A stretch of 64,000 nucleotides of DNA, taken from assembly GCA_050084515.1 (NCBI GenBank), contig CM114274.1, forward strand, positions 17,050,001 through 17,114,000, written 5' to 3'. The stretch's first letter is position 1, and each line of letters opens with the position of its first letter. The notes below the pieces were generated by a model. That model did no database searches. It worked only from the letters and a program-made list of their open reading frames with translations, and was not told where the DNA came from. Positions 59,761-64,000 of the stretch are shown one piece after another. This DNA is from Blasia pusilla (Eukaryota; Marchantiophyta; Marchantiopsida; Blasiales). Both the position numbers and the translations under genes were made by a program.

Positions 59761-60922
59761 ATGGAAGAAACTTTGAGGGATATGATTCGTGAATTGAGAG
59801 AGTTGAGAGTTGCATTTGATCAAAGTCAAAACCAAGTCCAAGAATTAGCGCAAGAAGTTGCTTCGTTTAGAAATATGAGAGTAGAGAGAGAGAGTTCTTC
59901 CGATAGGTGGGATGGAGACGGAAACCACGAGTGTTGTGATTTCTGGGGAGAGTGACGAAACCTTAAGGGCACGAGCATTGGAGGCCCAAGTAGCACAAAG
60001 AGTGATGGAGATGAATGCTCAAGCCTCATTGATATTGAAAATGACAAAGGCATGCAAGGTAGAACCGTACAAAGGAAGTCGAGCCATGGGGGTATTAGAG
60101 GATTGGATCACTCGGATGGAAATACATTTATCCCTTTTCAACATTGATGATCATATTGCAGGGATGTTCGTAAGATCTTGGTTAATCGATCGAGCATTGA
60201 CATGGTATCAAGGATGGGAGAGATCCTTGATTGAAACAACTCAACAAATTACATGGAGCGGAATGAAGCAAGGGCTGCTCCAAAATTTCCAAGCTGTGGA
60301 TCCAATCCTCACTGCTAGAATGAAATTATGGCGACTGGAGCAGAAAGGAATTGTGGAGGACTACATCGAAGAGTTTCGTGACTTGCAGATAAAAATCCGC
60401 GACATGAGTGGGCCAGAAGCTCTCGATCTGTTTAAGAGAGGTTTGAAGAAGAAGGTGCGTCAAGAGGTGATTCGAGACAACCCAAAAGATATCAATGAAG
60501 CAATCGCATTTGCCCAACGTATGGCAAATGTGTACGAAGGAGGAGGAGAGGTGGTTGCTTCCATGAACAACCACTACGGACCCACACCCATGGAGTTGGG
60601 TAACCTTCGAGCACGAGATGGTTATCCGCCGCGAAGGTATAATGGAAGGGTGCCAATGGAGAGAGATCGGAATCCCAACATACAAGGGATTGCTCCTCGA
60701 ACCGACGGGGTCGGGGTTCCTAGAGGAGGGAGAGAATTTGAAGTTCGAAGAGATACACGCCAATTTTTTGAGTGTGGTAGATATGGTCATATAGCCATGA
60801 ATTGTCGTCTTTGTAGGCTCGGAAATAGGCCATATCGTCGCCCCCTTAATCATCTTGAAGGAGGGCATATGCAGGAAGATGACGAAGAAGGCGGACCTAA
60901 GGGAAACGCCAACCACCAGTAA
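59761..60922 (+). pseudogene. Gag of the Ty3/gypsy element
   Basis: The start ATG is at 59761 (MEETLRDMIRELRELR, coiled-coil). A frameshift near 59908 leads to the frame 59912-60922. The retrotransposon gag core is visible (RSWLIDRALTWYQGWE, WSGMKQGLLQNFQAVDP, LKKKVRQEVIRDNPKDINEA). The knuckle FFECGRYGHIAMNC has lost its first Cys (Phe). The frame ends in TAA just before the protease, where a further frameshift is needed to join gag and pol. Confidence 0.85.
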
Positions 60923-60984
60923 ACGCGCCTCGCGGATATACTGGTTCTAACAAAAGGAGGAAAGGCGAGAGTCGACACAAACAT

Positions 60985-61325
60985 GTGGAGGTAAATGGTT
61001 TGAAGAGAGGAGAAACACGTCTCATTGTTGTAGACGGGGAAGTAGAAGGATCCCAAGTTAGAGTGTTGATTGATCATGGGGCAACAGAGAACTTCCTTTC
61101 AAGAGCCATAGCTATGAAATTGGGCTTAGCTTTAGAGAGGGATCAAAAAGAAGAGGTAGAATTACCAAACGGGCAAACAGAAAAGATTGAGAAGCTTCCT
61201 CGAAGGGTAGAGTTGAGGATAGGAAAGTATCTGGAAGAGTTGGAGATGAAGGTCATTAGGTTAGCACGTTATGATGTTATCTTGGGAATGCCTTGGATGG
61301 AACAGTATAATCCAGAAGTAGATTA
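60985..61325 (+). pseudogene. Retropepsin of the Ty3/gypsy element
   Basis: RVLIDHGATENFLSRAIAMKLG holds the active site, where DSG or DTG is usual but DHG is found. The second half contains YDVILGMPWMEQYNPEVD. The frame ends at a TAG (61323-61325) at a position where Trp is usual in this family, and continues in the same frame into RT. Confidence 0.8.
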
Positions 61326-61338
61326 GAGAAAAAAGACT

Positions 61339-63964
61339 GTGAAGACCCGAGAGTGGAAGCTTTACGGAGACAGAGTCAGATCACGTCCTAGAACCGCCAT
61401 CAAACATCAAGATGTATATTTCTTAGGTTTAATAAGAGATGTTTATGGTTTGAAAAAATATTCAGAGGTACCAAACGAGTTGAGAGAAGTATTGGAGGAA
61501 TACAAAGTTGTCTTCCCAAATGATTTACCATCAGGGTTACCACCCAAACGGAGGGTAGACCACAAGATTGAGATCCTTCCAGGAAGCACACCACCATGTA
61601 AAGCTCCTTACCGCTTAGCTCCAAGAGAATTAGAAGAATGCAAAGCCCAAGTGGAGGAGATGTTGCAGAAAGGCTTCATCCAACCAAGCGTCTCGCCATA
61701 TGGAGCCCCTGTCCTTTTTGTGAAAAAGAAGGATGGAAGCATGCGACTGTGTATCGACTATCGAGCACTGAATCAACAAACAGTCAAAAACAAATATCCA
61801 TTACCAAGAATGGATGATTTGTTCGACCAACTACAAGGAGCAAAATACTTCACCAAACTTGACCTTCGTAGCGGCTACAACCAAATTTGAATTGCGGATG
61901 AAGATGTGCACAAGCGCCAGTACTAGGTATGGACACTTTGAATACTTAGTCATGCCATTTGGTCTTACTAATGCACCTGCAACCTTTATGGGCCTAATGA
62001 ATGATATCTTTCGTCCATATTTAGACCAGTCTGTCATTGTATTCTTAGATGATATCTTAGTCTACAGTAAAACGATAGAGGAGCTTATAAATCATCTACA
62101 AGAAGTCCTTCAAATCCTAAGAGATAATGAGTTGTATGCTAAAGCGTCAAAATGTGAGTTCGGTAAAATAGAAGTTGATTATCTAGGGCATCGAGAAAGC
62201 ACAGAAGGTATCCAAGTGATGAGTGAGAAGGTAGAAGCGATCCAAAAATGGAGTGCACCTGAGGATCAAACTCAATTGAAGAGTTTTCTAGGGTTAACAG
62301 GATTCTATCGAAGATTTGTCAAAGGTTTTGCTCAAATTGCACAATCCTTAACATCTTTACTAGGGAAGGGACAAAAATGGAATTGGGGCACATCACAAGA
62401 GATTGCTTTTCAATCATTAAAGGATGCCTTGATCAAAGCCCCTATATTGAAGTGGTATGATCCTAATCGACCCATCAAGTTGGCCACATATGCTTCAGGT
62501 ACTAGCATTGGAGGAGTACTACAACAAGAATGGGAGGATGGATGGCATCCTATTGCCTTCTTTTCTTGCAAGCTATTGCCAGTGGAGCAAAACTACCATA
62601 CAACTGAGCGAGAAGAATTTGCTATTATGTTGGCAACCAAGCATTGGAAACATTACTTGGATGATAAGGAGTTTGTGGTGGAGACTGATCACAAGCCCTT
62701 GGTCTACTTAGAGTCCCAGAAGGAGCTCTCCAAACGTCAAATTCGATGGGCAGAATGGCGACAACAATTCATAATGAAAATTGTCTATGTGGAAGGAAGG
62801 AAGCAGTTGGCAGACGCCTTGACTCGTATACCACAGATGAATAACATATGTGAAGTGGAGATTCACTCTAGTTGGTGGAAAAAGTTATCCAAAGCCACAA
62901 AGGAGGATGAAGAAATTGCAGTGGCTATTCATGCCAACAAAGTATACAAGGCTCAAGGATTGGTTTTCCATAAAGGTAAAGTATGGATCCCACAAGATCC
63001 ACAATTACGCACTGAAGTATTGTCTGAAGCTCACGACACAGTCATTGCGGGTTATATGGGAGCTGAAAAAACCTTAGAGGGATTACAACGAGCGTACTAT
63101 TGGCCCAAAATGAGAGAAGATGTTGACATATATGTAAGGAGTTCTAGGATTTGTCAACAAATCAAGGCTAGTAACACAAAACCAGCAGGATTGTTACAGC
63201 CGATCCCAATACCTCAAAAACGTTGGGAACAAGTCACTATGGATCTTGTTTGTGAGCAACCATGTACGATCACGGGATATGACTCTATTGTGGTCTTTGT
63301 GGATAGACTAGGCAAGATGATACACCTTCGTCCGACCAAGAAGACTGTGACTGCACCAGAGTTGGCTAGGATCTACATCGTGACAGTCTTTGTCCATCAT
63401 GGTCTTCCTAAAGTGCTTATCACTGATAGGGGAACCCATTTCACGAGTTTATTTTGGAAGGCTTTATTCGGATTGCTCCAAACTAAACTAGCCATGTCTA
63501 CGGCTTATCACCCTCAAACTGATGGACAAACTGAAAGGGCCAACCGTACTATTGAGGATATGCTACGCGCCTTAACATTGGAGGATCAACAAGGATGGGA
63601 CTCATTGTTACCCTTAGTAGATTTCTCATACAATAACTCCATGAACTCTTCCACTAAGATCACACCGTTCTTTTTAATGCATGGCGAGCATCCCTTAATT
63701 CCTTCTAGTCTCACTCGAATAGGGAAAAGTATGAGGGAACCTACAAAGGTAGCTGGAGTTAGTGAGTTTGTGGACCAAATTCATAAAGGGTTCAACTTGC
63801 TAAGGAGAAGTTGGTTATTGCCCAAAATCGACAAAAACAATATGCAGATGCTCATCGTCGAGATGTCGAGTTTTGTGAAGGGGACAAGGTTTGGTTACCA
63901 ACAACCAATTTATCATTAGTAGGAGTTCGTAAGCTTAATCCTCGTTATATTGGGCCATTCACTA
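61339..63964 (+). pseudogene. RT, RNase H and integrase of the Ty3/gypsy element
   Basis: The RT N-part ([30 protein letters not shown]) ends at a TGA (61888), and a frameshift follows near 61920. The next frame carries [18 protein letters not shown] and the active site [14 protein letters not shown]. RNase H shows [11 protein letters not shown] and ADALTRIP. The integrase zinc domain is damaged ([18 protein letters not shown]: one His and one Cys lost). The core keeps its acidic residues ([18 protein letters not shown]). A last frameshift near 63790 leads to [11 protein letters not shown] and LNPRYIGPFTILQKV at the window edge. The family is the plant Ty3/gypsy type. A chromodomain, if any, would be beyond the window. 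Confidence 0.9.
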
Positions 63965-64000
63965 TCCTACAAAAAGTGGGCGCCGTGGCGTATAAGCTAG

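Overview
This is a 64 kb stretch of plant nuclear DNA. Four host genes sit in a much larger mass of old, nested transposable elements. Three of the host genes have spliced exons with GT/AG boundaries that I could place by codon phase (one GC donor is suspected). Their families are plant-type: an aspartyl protease with an N-terminal membrane anchor, a plant pinin, and an FSP1/AIFM2-like oxidoreductase. The mobile-element set (a retrotransposon carrying a DNA methyltransferase and a PHD finger, and a reverse transcriptase with a restriction-like endonuclease tail) suggests a non-seed land plant or another streptophyte rather than a typical crop. I cannot name the species. No rRNA, tRNA, organellar or bacterial segment was recognised.

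Layout. 0.9-3.9 kb: intron-poor WD40 gene (minus). 4-8.5 kb: intergenic, with a dispersed repeat family. 8.5-11.8 kb: decayed non-LTR reverse transcriptase (plus). 12-13.1 kb: AT-rich DNA and nested inverted repeats. 14.07-16.68 kb: FSP1/AIFM2-like gene (plus, five exons). 17.8-18.0 kb: MITE-like element. 19.6-23.9 kb: pinin gene (minus, ten exons). 24.8-26.0 kb: tandem array of a dispersed repeat. 26.3 and 27.5 kb: long CT microsatellites. 27.4-34.0 kb: decayed Ty3/gypsy-type element with protease, C5-cytosine methyltransferase, RT, integrase and PHD finger (copy A, minus), split by a solo LTR. 37.3-41.4 kb: aspartyl protease gene (minus, nine exons). 43.2-48.2 kb: CACTA-like fragments, a broken LTR, a copia fragment and copy B of the methyltransferase element. 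49.0-58.5 kb: a two-gene, divergently transcribed DNA transposon (MULE-like transposase plus an unknown accessory protein), hit by two solo LTRs and carrying three palindromic arrays in its non-coding parts. 58.46-58.78 kb: 3' tip of copy C of the methyltransferase element. 58.78-64 kb: a Ty3/gypsy element inserted into copy C and running off the window.

The most interesting content is (1) the retrotransposon family that carries its own DNA methyltransferase and PHD chromatin reader, present as two substantial copies and one or two tips, and (2) the unit at 49-58.5 kb, whose two introns and shared promoter region each hold an array of the same hyphenated palindrome with unrelated spacers. All mobile elements here are visibly dead. 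Many of their stop codons look like C-to-T or G-to-A changes, as expected for old methylated DNA. The host genes are intact as far as can be read.
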